Positions 54,639-64,000 of a stretch of 64,000 nt of DNA are shown here, piece by piece. The notes beneath the pieces are model-generated. The model was given only the letters and a program-made list of their open reading frames with translations, had not been told where the DNA came from and ran no database searches. The position numbers and the translations under genes are program-made. This DNA is from Klebsiella terrigena (GTDB lineage: Bacteria > Pseudomonadota > Gammaproteobacteria > Enterobacterales > Enterobacteriaceae). The number at the start of each line of letters is the position of its first letter. Positions within the stretch are counted from its first letter, which is position 1. The stretch covers positions 248,001 through 312,000 of the forward strand of contig NZ_BJNO01000004.1 of NCBI RefSeq assembly GCF_006539725.1. The letters run 5' to 3'.

Positions 54639-56486
54639 TCAGATAGACAGCTTTTTAACGCGCTTGCCGCCGTACAGCAGGTTCACGATGGCACGGGTGC
54701 CGACGATAGCGGTAAACATCGAGGTTGCCACACCGATACCGGTGGTAATAGCAAACCCTTTAATTGCACCGGTACCGACCGCGTACAGGATGATAACTTT
54801 GATCAACGTCGTAATGTTCGCATCGAAGATCGAGCTGAATGCGCCCCTGTAACCTTCATCAATTGCCTGCTGAACGGAACGCCCGTTGCTCAACTCTTCT
54901 TTAATACGCTCGTTGATCAGAACGTTCGCATCGACCGCCACCGCAAGGGTTAAGACGATACCCGCAATCCCCGGCATACTCAGCGTCGCCCCAGGCAGCA
55001 GGGACATGATACCGACGATCAGCACCAGGTTAGCCACCAGCGCAGAGGTCGCGATCAGGCCGAACTTCTTATAGAAGAAGATCATGAACAGGATAGACAC
55101 CACCAGACCGGCCAGACACGCTTCCAGGCCCTGCTTGATGTTCTGCATACCCAGGGTCGGGCCGATAGTCCGTTCTTCAACGATCTGAATCGGCGCGATC
55201 AGCGCACCGGCACGCAGCAGCAGAGAGAGCTGACGCGCTTCGTTCGGGTTGCTGATACCGGTAATACGGAAGCTGTTACCCAGGCGAGACTGGATGTTGG
55301 CGATGTTAATCACCTCTTCCTCTTTCGCCAGAATTGAACGACCGTTGGCATCTTTCTTACCGCTGTCTTTGTACTCCACAAACAGGGTCGCCATCGGCTT
55401 ACCGATGTTGTCCTTGGTGAAGTTAGACATGATGTTACCACCGGCGCTATCGAGCGAGATGTTAACCTGCGGCTGGTTGAACTCGTCCATGCTGGAAGTG
55501 GAGTCGGTGATATGGTCACCGGTCAGAATCACGCGCTTGTACAGCACAACCGGCTGACCTTCACGCGTATTTTTCACTTCAGAGTCGCCAGGGACGCGGC
55601 CGGAAGCGGCTGCGGAGCTGTCAACGTTGCTGTTAACCAGACGGAATTCCAGGGTCGCGGTGGCGCCAAGAATCTCTTTCGCGCGCGCGGTGTCCTGAAT
55701 ACCCGGCAGCTCAACCACGATGCGGTCGGCACCCTGACGCTGAACCAGCGGCTCGGCAACGCCCAGCTGGTTTACACGGTTGCGCAGAATGTTGATGTTC
55801 TGCTGCACGGCGTATTCGCGGGCTTCTTTCAGGCGCTCGTCGGTCATCACCGCTTTCAGGCCGGTGCTGCCCTGAGTGGAGATAACCAGGTCGCGGTGAC
55901 GCGGGCTAAGATAAGAGATAGCCTGATCGCGCGCGGTAGCGTCACGAAAAGCGATGCTCAGACCAAAATTGTCTTCTTTACGCACGGTGGAGTAAGGAAT
56001 GCCTTTATCACGCAGCTCGCTGCGCAGGCTGTCGATATTTTGTTCCTGCAGTTTGCCCAGCGCGGTGTCCATATCGACTTCCATCAGGAAGTGTACGCCA
56101 CCGCGAAGGTCAAGACCCAGCTTCATCGGCTCGGCATGGATAGCCGCCAGCCAGCGCGGGGTTGCCGGAGCAAGGTTCAGCGCCACGACGTATTTATCAC
56201 CCAACACGTCCACCAGCACTTCGCGTGCGCGGAGCTGGACATCGGTGGTGTCGAAGCGCGCAAGAATTGCGCCCTCTTCCAGTGCCACAGACTTAGCGGT
56301 AATTTTTTCTTCTTGTAACGTTTTCTGGACCTGGATCAGCGTTTGCTCACTGGCGGCGACGCCGCGCGCGCCAGTGATTTGAACGGCCGGATCCTCACCA
56401 TACAGGTTGGGGAGCGCATACAGCAGGCCGACGACAATGACGACGACCAGCATGACGTACTTCCACAAAGGATAACGGTTTAACAC
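54639..56486 (-). CDS. secD: SecD, protein-export membrane protein
   Basis: 615 residues: a first membrane helix, a large periplasmic domain with [16 protein letters not shown], and five C-terminal helices including the [18 protein letters not shown] motif, which carries the conserved Asp for proton translocation. Partner of SecF and YajC. It lies 25 bases after yajC. Confidence 0.98.
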   Translation of the reverse strand: MLNRYPLWKYVMLVVVIVVGLLYALPNLYGEDPAVQITGARGVAASEQTLIQVQKTLQEEKITAKSVALEEGAILARFDTTDVQLRAREVLVDVLGDKYVVALNLAPATPRWLAAIHAEPMKLGLDLRGGVHFLMEVDMDTALGKLQEQNIDSLRSELRDKGIPYSTVRKEDNFGLSIAFRDATARDQAISYLSPRHRDLVISTQGSTGLKAVMTDERLKEAREYAVQQNINILRNRVNQLGVAEPLVQRQGADRIVVELPGIQDTARAKEILGATATLEFRLVNSNVDSSAAASGRVPGDSEVKNTREGQPVVLYKRVILTGDHITDSTSSMDEFNQPQVNISLDSAGGNIMSNFTKDNIGKPMATLFVEYKDSGKKDANGRSILAKEEEVINIANIQSRLGNSFRITGISNPNEARQLSLLLRAGALIAPIQIVEERTIGPTLGMQNIKQGLEACLAGLVVSILFMIFFYKKFGLIATSALVANLVLIVGIMSLLPGATLSMPGIAGIVLTLAVAVDANVLINERIKEELSNGRSVQQAIDEGYRGAFSSIFDANITTLIKVIILYAVGTGAIKGFAITTGIGVATSMFTAIVGTRAIVNLLYGGKRVKKLSI

Positions 56487-56511
56487 GGCAGTTCCCTTAG
56501 GGAAAAGTGGA

Positions 56512-56844
56512 TTACAGCGCCTTCATGGTGCCTTTCGGCAGAACGGCGGCTACGAAGTCACGTTTGATAACCACTTCAGTGGTGTCGTTCAGTGCGATAG
56601 CGATGTATCCGCTTTCGGCAACTTTAGTGACGCGACCAACCAGGCCACCATTCGTCAGCACTTCATCACCTTTGGCGATGGAGCTCATCAGATTTTTATG
56701 TTCTTTGCTGCGTTTCTGCTGTGGGCGCAGGATCATGAAGTAAAAAATCAGACCAAACACCACCAGCATCAGGATCAGAGACATCGGGCTGCTCTGCGCT
56801 GCGCCACCGGTTGCTGCTGCCGCATCAGAAATGAAAAAGCTCAT
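56512..56844 (-). CDS. yajC: YajC, Sec translocon accessory protein
   Basis: 110 residues: one membrane helix ([20 protein letters not shown]) followed by a small cytoplasmic domain. It binds SecDF and AcrB in E. coli. The frame begins at 56874, but [14 protein letters not shown] is the family start and is preceded by a minus-strand GAGGG. 22 bases after tgt. Confidence 0.97.
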   Translation of the reverse strand: MSFFISDAAAATGGAAQSSPMSLILMLVVFGLIFYFMILRPQQKRSKEHKNLMSSIAKGDEVLTNGGLVGRVTKVAESGYIAIALNDTTEVVIKRDFVAAVLPKGTMKAL

Positions 56845-56866
56845 TGAAATTCCCTCATTATTAAAA

Positions 56867-58057
<1,191 letters not shown>

Positions 58058-58109
58058 CTAAAAATACCTGGAGGCGCTATCGGCGCAGCCAGTTTGGGTT
58101 GGCCAGCGC

Positions 58110-58165
58110 GCAGCCACCGGAGCGTACATGCAGTACGTGAGGATGGCGAGCGCTGCCCGGCGTCA
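58110..58165. repeat. boxC-like GC-rich intergenic repeat between queA and tgt
   Basis: GCGCAGCCACCGGAGCGTAC and GTACGTGAGGATGGCGAGCG flank a 5-base centre, with CGTAC/GTACG at the core. The wording resembles enterobacterial boxC-type intergenic repeats as I remember them; this needs a genome search. It lies inside an operon, so the RNA fold could modulate tgt and downstream genes. Confidence 0.5.
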
Positions 58166-58188
58166 AAATGGCAGGTGAATTTGCCTTC

Positions 58189-59253
58189 TTACGGACGCTC
58201 AAAAATAGCCCGCGGATTGTACGTGATAAACATCGCGTCCCCGTAGCTAAAAAAGCGATATTTTTGTTCTACCGCAGCCTTATAGGCGTTCATGGTGTGC
58301 TGATAGCCGGCAAACGCCGAAACCAGCATAATCAGAGTAGATTCAGGCAGATGGAAATTAGTGACCAGCGCATCCACCGCTTTGTACTGATATCCCGGAT
58401 AGATAAAAATCTTCGTGTCGCCGAAGAAGGGTTCGATCAGATCGTTTTTTGCCGCCTGGGCCGCGCTCTCCAGCGAGCGTACCGAGGTCGTTCCCACGGC
58501 GATAACGCGGCTGCCGCGCGCTTTGGCGGCCAGCACTGCGTCAACCACGTCCTGCGGGACTTCGGCATATTCGGAGTGCATGATGTGCTCTTCGATGCTG
58601 TCCACGCGCACCGGCTGGAACGTCCCCGCGCCGACGTGCAGCGTCACGAACGCCATCTCAACGCCTTTCTCGCGCAGCTTTTCCAGCAGCGGCTCGTCAA
58701 AGTGCAGGCCCGCGGTCGGCGCGGCTACCGCGCCCGGCCTGACGCTATAAACGGTCTGGTACAGCTCGCGGTCGGCTTCTTCATCCGGGCGGTCGATATA
58801 GGGCGGCAGCGGCATATGGCCGATGCTGTTAAGGATATCCAGTACCGGACGCTCGTCGTTAAACTCGACTTCAAACAGCGCGTCGTGGCGTGCCACCATC
58901 GTCGCCTGGATGCTTTCATCATCGCCCAACAGCAGCTCGGCGCCCGGCTTCGGCGCCTTCGAGGCGCGGATGTGCGCCAGGATGCGTTTGTCATCCAGCA
59001 TGCGCTCGACCAGCACTTCAATCTTGCCGCCGCTGGCCTTACGCCCGAACAGGCGCGCCGGGATCACCCGGGTATTGTTAAAGACCAGCAGATCGCCGGG
59101 ATTAAGCTTATCGAGCAGATCGGTGAAGGTACCGTGCGTCAGCGCGCCCGTCGGCCCGTCTAACGACAGCAAGCGGCAGCTACTGCGCTCAGGCTGCGGG
59201 TAGTGGGCAATCAGGGATTCGGGTAGTTCAAAGGAAAAATCGGTAACGCGCAT
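58189..59253 (-). CDS. queA: QueA, S-adenosylmethionine:tRNA ribosyltransferase-isomerase
   Basis: 354 residues, within a couple of residues of E. coli QueA. It transfers the ribosyl group of SAM to preQ1-tRNA, giving epoxyqueuosine. Conserved segments are [14 protein letters not shown] at the start and [14 protein letters not shown] in the middle. First gene of queA-tgt-yajC-secD-secF; a 190-base gap with a repeat separates it from tgt. Confidence 0.97.
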   Translation of the reverse strand: MRVTDFSFELPESLIAHYPQPERSSCRLLSLDGPTGALTHGTFTDLLDKLNPGDLLVFNNTRVIPARLFGRKASGGKIEVLVERMLDDKRILAHIRASKAPKPGAELLLGDDESIQATMVARHDALFEVEFNDERPVLDILNSIGHMPLPPYIDRPDEEADRELYQTVYSVRPGAVAAPTAGLHFDEPLLEKLREKGVEMAFVTLHVGAGTFQPVRVDSIEEHIMHSEYAEVPQDVVDAVLAAKARGSRVIAVGTTSVRSLESAAQAAKNDLIEPFFGDTKIFIYPGYQYKAVDALVTNFHLPESTLIMLVSAFAGYQHTMNAYKAAVEQKYRFFSYGDAMFITYNPRAIFERP

Positions 59254-59336
59254 GACGGTGGCTCAGACTAAATAAAGAGGCGGGTAGTCTAGTGCCGGGG
59301 CGTTCTCCCTGCAACCTTTACCCCGCAGCACGGTTA

Positions 59337-59621
59337 TAATACTCTAAATAATTCGCTCTGCAGGACAAGGCGCCTGTGCCTTGAACAGCGCCTGCGCTGG
59401 CACCATGAGGGCGAGGCCGTCGGCCGAGTCATGCGGCAACCGGGAGGCAAATTCGTCAGCAACGAATTTAACCTGCCGAGGCCTGGCCTCCGGAGAGGGG
59501 CATGGATATCCTTCATTAATCCCGGGCGCTTAGCCAACTCAGCGATCGGGAAGAACAAGGCCCACGACTGGACCGAGTAAAGAAGCCAACGCACATGCAA
59601 CCGGAAGTACAACGCGTATTA
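59337..59621 (+). repeat. MITE-like structured element, about 285 bp, ending on the acpH start codon
   Basis: The ends TAATAC...CTGCAGG and (reverse complement) TAATAC...TTGCATG form imperfect terminal inverted repeats of about 25 bp. The right arm words GCCAACGCACATGCAACCGG resemble ERIC-like elements of Klebsiella and Enterobacter. The interior is highly structured: AAATTCGT/ACGAATTT, GAGGCC/GGCCTC and GGCC/GGCC hairpins. The last base is the A of the acpH ATG. It fills almost all of the 367-base gap 59254-59620, and no protein reading frame is convincing. Confidence 0.6.
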
Positions 59622-60202
59622 TGAATTTTCTCGCACACCTGCACTTAGCCCACCTTGCCGACAGCTCGCTGCCGGGCAATCTGCTGGCCGATTTCGTCCG
59701 CGGTAATCCGCAGTCGGACTATCCCCTGGAGATCGTTGACGGCATCTTTATGCATCGGCGAATCGACGTCATGACCGACAATCTGGCGGAAGTTAAGGCC
59801 GCCCGGGAGTGGTTTCGACCGCAGACCCGGCGCGTGGCGCCGATTACGCTCGACGTCATGTGGGATCACTTTCTGTCGCACCACTGGGACCGCATCTCGC
59901 CCGATATGCCGCTCAGCGAGTTCGTCCGCTATGCTCATGCCCAGGTGGCAACCATTTTGCCGGATTCGCCGCCGCGCTTCGTCAATCTCAATGAGTACAT
60001 GTGGTCCGAGCGCTGGCTCGAGCGCTATGAGGATATGGCCTTTATCCAGCGCGTCCTTAACGGAATGGCCAGCCGTCGCCCGCGCCTCGACGCCCTGCGC
60101 GACTCCTGGCAGGACCTCGATACCCACTACGACAAGCTGGAGCAGCAGTTCTGGCTTTTTTATCCGCGCATGATGGCGCAGGCGAAAAATCGCGAACTCT
60201 AA
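59621..60202 (+). CDS. acpH: AcpH, acyl carrier protein phosphodiesterase
   Basis: 193 residues, same length as E. coli AcpH. An HD-like helical fold with [20 protein letters not shown] and [11 protein letters not shown] near the N-terminus, and [13 protein letters not shown] containing metal-binding residues. It removes 4'-phosphopantetheine from holo-ACP. The leader is wholly made of the repeat at 59337-59621, with no obvious strong ribosome site except GGAAG at 59603-59607. Confidence 0.95.
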   Translation: MNFLAHLHLAHLADSSLPGNLLADFVRGNPQSDYPLEIVDGIFMHRRIDVMTDNLAEVKAAREWFRPQTRRVAPITLDVMWDHFLSHHWDRISPDMPLSEFVRYAHAQVATILPDSPPRFVNLNEYMWSERWLERYEDMAFIQRVLNGMASRRPRLDALRDSWQDLDTHYDKLEQQFWLFYPRMMAQAKNREL

Positions 60203-60258
60203 CGGTTGCGTTTGCTGACAAAAAGACTATTCTGAAGGTCATACTTCGATATCGATTG

Positions 60259-60273
60259 ATAGGTAAAACCTAT
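60259..60273 (+). promoter_or_regulatory. OxyR operator upstream of tsaA
   Basis: ATAGGTAAAACCTAT fits the OxyR pattern ATAGntnnnanCTAT at every fixed position. The expected second dimer site, 7 bases downstream, is degenerate (ATTG...CACG). It sits just upstream of the -35 element of the tsaA promoter, the usual place for OxyR activation. Confidence 0.8.
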
Positions 60274-60295
60274 CTCATCGATTGTCAGCCTCACG

Positions 60296-60324
60296 TTGAG
60301 TTCGCTCGCTCCTGCCCCTATACT
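60296..60324 (+). promoter_or_regulatory. Sigma-70 promoter of tsaA
   Basis: TTGAGT (60296-60301), 17-base spacer, TATACT (60319-60324). Predicted start near 60331, giving a leader of about 40 bases with AGGAG before the ATG. Confidence 0.8.
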
Positions 60325-60371
60325 TGCCCGCGTTGCGTTTCAATTAACCTTAGTATTAACAGGAGAATCAT

Positions 60372-60974
60372 ATGGTTCTGGTAACTCGTCAGGCTCCGGA
60401 TTTTACCGCGGCAGCAGTTTTAGGTAACGGCGAAATCGTTGAGAAATTCAACTTCAAACAGCACACCAACGGTAAAGCCACCGTACTGTTCTTCTGGCCG
60501 ATGGACTTCACCTTCGTTTGCCCGTCTGAACTGATCGCTTTTGACAAACGTTATGAAGAATTCCAGAAGCGCGGCGTAGAAGTTGTTGGCGTTTCCTTCG
60601 ACTCCGAATTCGTTCACAACGCATGGCGTAACACCCCGGTAGACCAGGGCGGTATTGGTCCGGTTAAATACGCGATGGTTGCTGACATCAAGCGTGAAAT
60701 CCAGAAAGCCTACGGTATCGAACATCCGGACGAAGGCGTTGCGCTGCGCGGCTCCTTCCTGATCGACGCGAACGGCGTTGTTCGCCACCAGGTGGTTAAC
60801 GACCTGCCGCTGGGACGTAACATCGACGAAATGCTGCGCATGGTTGACGCGCTGCAGTTCCACGAAGAGCACGGCGAAGTGTGCCCGGCCCAGTGGGAAA
60901 AAGGAAAAGAAGGGATGGCCGCTTCTCCGGAAGGAGTCGCTAAATACCTGACCGAGAACGTTTCCAGCCTGTAA
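60372..60974 (+). CDS. tsaA: TsaA-type 2-Cys peroxiredoxin
   Basis: 200 residues, typical 2-Cys peroxiredoxin (AhpC/TSA). The peroxidatic cysteine is C50 in FTFVCPSE and the resolving cysteine is C171 in EVCPAQW. The C-terminus lacks the YF motif associated with eukaryotic overoxidation sensitivity. It reduces H2O2 and organic peroxides using thioredoxin-like donors. This gene stands beside acpH in Salmonella and relatives but is missing from E. coli K-12. An OxyR site and a good promoter lie upstream, and its codon use looks highly expressed. Confidence 0.93.
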   Translation: MVLVTRQAPDFTAAAVLGNGEIVEKFNFKQHTNGKATVLFFWPMDFTFVCPSELIAFDKRYEEFQKRGVEVVGVSFDSEFVHNAWRNTPVDQGGIGPVKYAMVADIKREIQKAYGIEHPDEGVALRGSFLIDANGVVRHQVVNDLPLGRNIDEMLRMVDALQFHEEHGEVCPAQWEKGKEGMAASPEGVAKYLTENVSSL

Positions 60975-60990
60975 TCGGCTGCCGTTCTTA

Positions 60991-61018
60991 AAAAGGCTCG
61001 CCACGGCGAGCCTTTTTT
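60991..61018 (+). terminator. Rho-independent terminator of tsaA
   Basis: AAAAGGCTCGCC/GGCGAGCCTTTT hairpin with a very short loop, then TTT, 16 bases past the tsaA stop. Confidence 0.95.
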
Positions 61019-61414
61019 GTTGCTTTACGCCCCCCCTTTTTTTACTGCTGGAAATAGGCCGTGGAGACCGCAAAGAGCTAGAAGCATTCCGCTACGCCTT
61101 TTTTTGCAATCCCGTTCAAACTTTGCTGAAAAAGTAGCCTGATATTTGTGACAGGCATTGCATTTTACCATTTTAAATTAAGACACCAGCTCACTTCCCC
61201 ACGCCTGCCCTTCCTCCTCCGAAAAATCAAAAAACCATAAGCAGTTGATATATAACAATATAATTAATTTTATATTTTCAGATAAAATATTTCCAATATC
61301 CCTCCGATGTGATCAACTTCAATATTTAAAAATCCATATGTGATCTGAAGCCTAATTTTTGTTGATATATTTGTCCATGATCTAGTTCAGGAATATGAAC
61401 GCATTAAGGATCGG
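61019..61414 (+). promoter_or_regulatory. AT-rich control region of the PTS operon with CRP-like half-sites
   Basis: No gene is seen in these roughly 400 bases. TGTGATC occurs at 61308 and again at 61339, 31 bases (three helical turns) apart; the partner halves are degenerate. TATATT at 61366-61371 is a possible -10 without a good -35. Catabolite control of the PTS genes is plausible but unproven. Confidence 0.45.
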
Positions 61415-61417
61415 ATG

Positions 61418-61861
61418 ATGGACATTATTTTTAACCCTACATTAATTGCGCTGAAGAAAAATATTTCCACCGCCGAGCAGGCGATCGAATTCGCTGGAAC
61501 GCTGCTTGTCCGGCAAAATATTTGCCGCCCGGAATATATTAATGCGATGGTCGAGGTGTATCGGGATTTTGGCCCGGCGATTGTTATCGACTACGGCCTG
61601 GCGATGCCCCATGCCCGACCGGAAAAAGGCGCATTGCAAACGGGTTTTTCCTTAGTCACCACCCAACAGCCGATCGCATTTGGCCACGAGGAGTTTGATC
61701 CGGTGAACGTCATCATCGCCATCGCCGGGGCGGATGCAAATAGCCATATAAAAATGATCCAGCTGATAGCCTCGCTCATTGAATCAGATATTGTCACGTT
61801 TCTTCAGCAGGAGCATGACGTCAATTCAGTATTACATTTCATCCACAAGCAAATGGAGTAG
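61418..61861 (+). CDS. PTS EIIA component, mannitol/fructose (ascorbate-like) type
   Basis: 147 residues from the second of two adjacent ATG codons; AAGGA at 61406-61410 is better spaced for it than for the ATG at 61415. The phosphorylated histidine is in LAMPHARPEKGA (about H65). It accepts phosphate from HPr and passes it to the EIIB encoded 6 bases downstream. Together with an SgaT-like EIIC this is the architecture of UlaA-UlaB-UlaC systems. Confidence 0.85.
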   Translation: MDIIFNPTLIALKKNISTAEQAIEFAGTLLVRQNICRPEYINAMVEVYRDFGPAIVIDYGLAMPHARPEKGALQTGFSLVTTQQPIAFGHEEFDPVNVIIAIAGADANSHIKMIQLIASLIESDIVTFLQQEHDVNSVLHFIHKQME

Positions 61862-61866
61862 TCATT

Positions 61867-62154
61867 ATGTTAGTTATCAGAACGGTTTGTGGTAACGGTA
61901 TTGGCAGTTCATTAATGGCTGCGAATAATGTCAAAAAAATATGTGATGAATTAGGTATTAAAGCCGACGTGGCCTCCGTTGATTTTGCCAACGCGGTAGG
62001 AGAAAAAGCCGACCTCTACGTCACAATTAAAGAGCTGGCAAACCAGTTTCCTGCGCGCTGTAACGTCGCCATTATTCGCAGCTACGTGCACAAGGCAAAA
62101 ATCGCCGAGGATATTACTGAAGCACTCACCAAAATTGCTGCAACTCACTCTTAA
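61867..62154 (+). CDS. PTS EIIB component, ascorbate/lactose type
   Basis: 95 residues. The phospho-acceptor cysteine is C8 in RTVCGNGIGSS, the P-loop of SgaB/UlaB-like EIIB proteins. It lies between EIIA (5 untranslated bases before) and EIIC (20 after). It phosphorylates the sugar during import through the EIIC. Confidence 0.87.
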   Translation: MLVIRTVCGNGIGSSLMAANNVKKICDELGIKADVASVDFANAVGEKADLYVTIKELANQFPARCNVAIIRSYVHKAKIAEDITEALTKIAATHS

Positions 62155-62174
62155 TCATTATTGAGGGAACGACC

Positions 62175-63566
62175 ATGCAGGCTATTCTTAGCTTCTTAGC
62201 GGAAATATTTAGTCAACCCGCATTTCTGATGGGGATTATCGCATTTGTCGGTTTAGTGGCGCTGCGCTCCCCGGGTAATAAATTACTGACCGGTACCTTA
62301 AAGCCAATATTAGGCTATTTGATGTTAAGCGCCGGTGCCGGGGTTATTGTTGCAAACCTCAACCCTCTCGGCGGTATTATTGAAGCCGGATTTAATATTC
62401 GCGGCGTAATCCCTAATAATGAGGCCATTGTTTCCGTCGCGCAAAAAATGCTGGGCGTGGAAACCATGAGCATTTTGCTCTTAGGCTTTATTTTCAATCT
62501 GCTCATTGCGCGCTGCACCAAGTACAAATATATCTTTCTCACCGGGCACCACTCTTTCTTCCTGGCCTGCCTGTTCTCCGCGGTGCTGCAGGCGGCAGAG
62601 TTCCACGGCTGGATGCTGGTATTAATCGGCGGATTCCTGCTGGGCTCATGGTCGGCCATTTCTCCGGCAATCGGTCAACGCTACACCAAACAAGTTACCG
62701 AAGATGGCGGCATTGCGATGGGGCACTTCGGCTCGCTGGGCTATTACATCTCGGCCTGGATCGCCACGAAAACCGGTAATCCGGCAAATTCATTTGCCGA
62801 TACCGAAATCTCAGAGAAATGGGGCTTTCTGCGCGACACCACGGTCACCACCGGGATCGTGATGTTTGTTATCTACTTCGTCTGCAGCGCCGTCGCGGGC
62901 ACGGAGTACCTGCGCACGATAACCGACCAGAATATGCTGATCTTCTCTATCCTCACCGGCCTGCAGTTCGCGGTCGGCGTCGCCATCGTCTACAACGGCG
63001 TACGGCTGATCCTCGGCGATCTCGTCCCGGCGTTCCAGGGGATCAGCCAGAAGCTGATACCGAACTCCATCCCCGCCGTCGACTGTGCCGTATTTTTTAC
63101 CTTTAGCCCAACCGCCGTGGTCGTGGGGTTCATCAGCTCGTTCGTTGGTGGCCTGGTCGGCATGCTTTTCCTCGGCGCATTTGGCATGGCGCTGATAATC
63201 CCCGGCATGGTGCCGCACTTCTTCTGCGGCGGAACCTCCGGAGTCTTTGCCGATAAGCTGGGCGGCAAACGCGGCTGCATCATCGCCTCATTTATCGGCG
63301 GCATATTCCTTGCGTTCCTTCCGGCGATGCTGCTTCCGGCTTTGGGTAGCCTCGGCTTTGAGAACAGCACCTTCGCCGACTTCGACTTTGCGGTCTGGGG
63401 CATCATCATCGGTAATGCCTTCACCCAGTTTGGTCAGATAACGATCTATCTCATCTGCCTGGCGCTTCTGGTCGCGCTGCTGGTGCCATTCTGCTTCCGC
63501 TCAGTGCGTGTGGTCGGTGACACCCTCAGCTATGAGGAGCTCACTGCGGATAAGAAAAATGAATAA
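62175..63566 (+). CDS. PTS EIIC permease, ascorbate (SgaT/UlaA) family
   Basis: 463 residues with about 11 membrane helices, the UlaA length class. Segments such as LTGHHSFFLACLFSAVL and PTAVVVGFISSFVGG match UlaA-type EIIC proteins. The true substrate may differ from ascorbate: the ula lyase/decarboxylase genes are not seen, and a PfkB kinase follows instead. Base composition of the EIIA-EIIB start of the operon is more AT-rich than the neighbouring core genes, consistent with acquisition. Confidence 0.85.
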   Translation: MQAILSFLAEIFSQPAFLMGIIAFVGLVALRSPGNKLLTGTLKPILGYLMLSAGAGVIVANLNPLGGIIEAGFNIRGVIPNNEAIVSVAQKMLGVETMSILLLGFIFNLLIARCTKYKYIFLTGHHSFFLACLFSAVLQAAEFHGWMLVLIGGFLLGSWSAISPAIGQRYTKQVTEDGGIAMGHFGSLGYYISAWIATKTGNPANSFADTEISEKWGFLRDTTVTTGIVMFVIYFVCSAVAGTEYLRTITDQNMLIFSILTGLQFAVGVAIVYNGVRLILGDLVPAFQGISQKLIPNSIPAVDCAVFFTFSPTAVVVGFISSFVGGLVGMLFLGAFGMALIIPGMVPHFFCGGTSGVFADKLGGKRGCIIASFIGGIFLAFLPAMLLPALGSLGFENSTFADFDFAVWGIIIGNAFTQFGQITIYLICLALLVALLVPFCFRSVRVVGDTLSYEELTADKKNE

Positions 63567-63581
63567 GCGGTTTCATTTTTC

Positions 63582-63609
63582 GCTGCGGGAAGGGACTTCC
63601 TCCCGCAGC
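63582..63609 (+). terminator. Intercistronic hairpin between EIIC and the PfkB kinase
   Basis: GCTGCGGGA/TCCCGCAGC, a perfect 9-bp stem with a 10-base loop, without a T-run. It is likely to stabilise the EII part of the message or reduce read-through into the kinase gene. Confidence 0.5.
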
Positions 63610-63632
63610 TGACAAAATAATCAGGAGTTGTT

Positions 63633-64000
63633 ATGGCTATCTTGTCCATTGGGTTTTCATGTTTCGATCAGTTCTTTTTTCTTAACGAATGGCAGCAGGA
63701 GAATACCAAAAATTTCTGCCACGACTTTATCGAGAGCGGCGGCGGCCCGGCAGCAAATGCGGCGTGGCTGCTGGGGCTGTGGGGGGAAGATGTTTACTAC
63801 ATTGGCCATTTGAATAAGGACCTTTACGGCCAGCGTATTATCGATGAGTTTGCCGAGGCCGGGGTCGATACCAGCCAGGTGGTCTTCTCCGATGAAATGA
63901 TCACCCCGCTGGCGTCGGTGCTGGTGAATCGCCTGTCGGGCTCAAGGACGATTATTACCCGTAAAATGCAGACACCGCCTTCGCTGACCTACGACCAGAA
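63633..64000 (+). CDS. PfkB/ribokinase-family sugar kinase (C-terminus beyond window)
   Basis: The first 122 codons are present. The PfkB N-terminal signature is visible as ESGGGPAANAAWLLGLWG, and the start MAILSIGFSCFDQ is typical of the fold. CAGGAG precedes the ATG. Placed after a phosphorylating PTS, it probably adds a second phosphate to the imported sugar phosphate (as FruK does) or acts on a derived sugar. The ATP-binding and catalytic Asp motifs lie outside the window, so the substrate cannot be judged. Confidence 0.8.
   Translation, partial: MAILSIGFSCFDQFFFLNEWQQENTKNFCHDFIESGGGPAANAAWLLGLWGEDVYYIGHLNKDLYGQRIIDEFAEAGVDTSQVVFSDEMITPLASVLVNRLSGSRTIITRKMQTPPSLTYDQ

Noticed and set aside
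59341-59620. Peptide-coding gene within the repeat before acpH
   Set aside because: No frame with a ribosome site or homology; the terminal repeats and hairpins fit a repeat or RNA better.

Overview
The window is an enterobacterial chromosome segment. Gene content, order and strand follow the Escherichia/Salmonella core map from mdlB through lon-clpXP-tig, cyoABCDE, thiI-dxs, rib-nusB, tsx, secDF-yajC-tgt-queA to acpH. Several differences from E. coli K-12 point to a Klebsiella/Raoultella/Enterobacter-type organism: a tsaA-type peroxiredoxin after acpH, a YafY-type regulator plus VOC protein between secF and tsx, a cysteine synthase-like gene divergent from decR, and two inserted catabolic loci. 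This placement rests on synteny and remembered protein similarity, not on a search. No tRNA, rRNA, CRISPR array, transposase, integrase or prophage gene was seen.

Layout. 1-5976: the MdlAB ABC exporter (mdlB is cut by the window edge), DecR with its divergent PLP enzyme, and Cof. 5977-6358: an intergenic region ending in a 127-bp ERIC whose last base is the A of the ybaE start codon. 6359-12303: ybaE, queC, fadM, ybaV, ppiD, hupB. 12511-19400: the proteostasis block lon, clpX, clpP, tig, then bolA, with visible sigma-32 promoters before lon and clpP. 19704-27111: yajG-ampG and the cytochrome bo3 operon cyoABCDE.

27162-36392 is the most interesting region: an accessory catabolic locus inserted between cyoE and yajR. 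An IclR-family regulator diverges from an AroE-like dehydrogenase, a KstD-like flavoprotein, a NIPSNAP-family protein, a second KstD-like flavoprotein, a TIM-barrel enzyme and an aromatic-acid-type MFS permease. A Gfo/Idh/MocA oxidoreductase follows under its own apparent promoter. The regulator-operon gap holds a palindrome plus a direct repeat 20 bp away, the layout of PcaU/PobR operators. I infer import, oxidation and stepwise dehydrogenation (possibly aromatisation) of a hydroaromatic or oxo-cyclohexane acid. The substrate is not known.

36549-46008: yajR, yajQ, panE-yajL, thiI, xseB-ispA-dxs, yajO (isoprenoid, pantothenate and thiamine/4-thiouridine functions). 46067-50301, minus strand: nrdR-ribD-ribE-nusB-thiL-pgpA. 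50450-53344: yajI, tsx, the YafY-type regulator and the VOC protein. 53657-59253, minus strand: queA-tgt-yajC-secD-secF. QueC, Tgt and QueA all serve queuosine synthesis. 59337-59621 is a MITE-like repeat ending on the first base of acpH. 60372-60974 is tsaA with a perfect-consensus OxyR half-operator upstream. 61418-64000 is a PTS operon (separate EIIA, EIIB and ascorbate-type EIIC) followed by a PfkB kinase cut by the window end.
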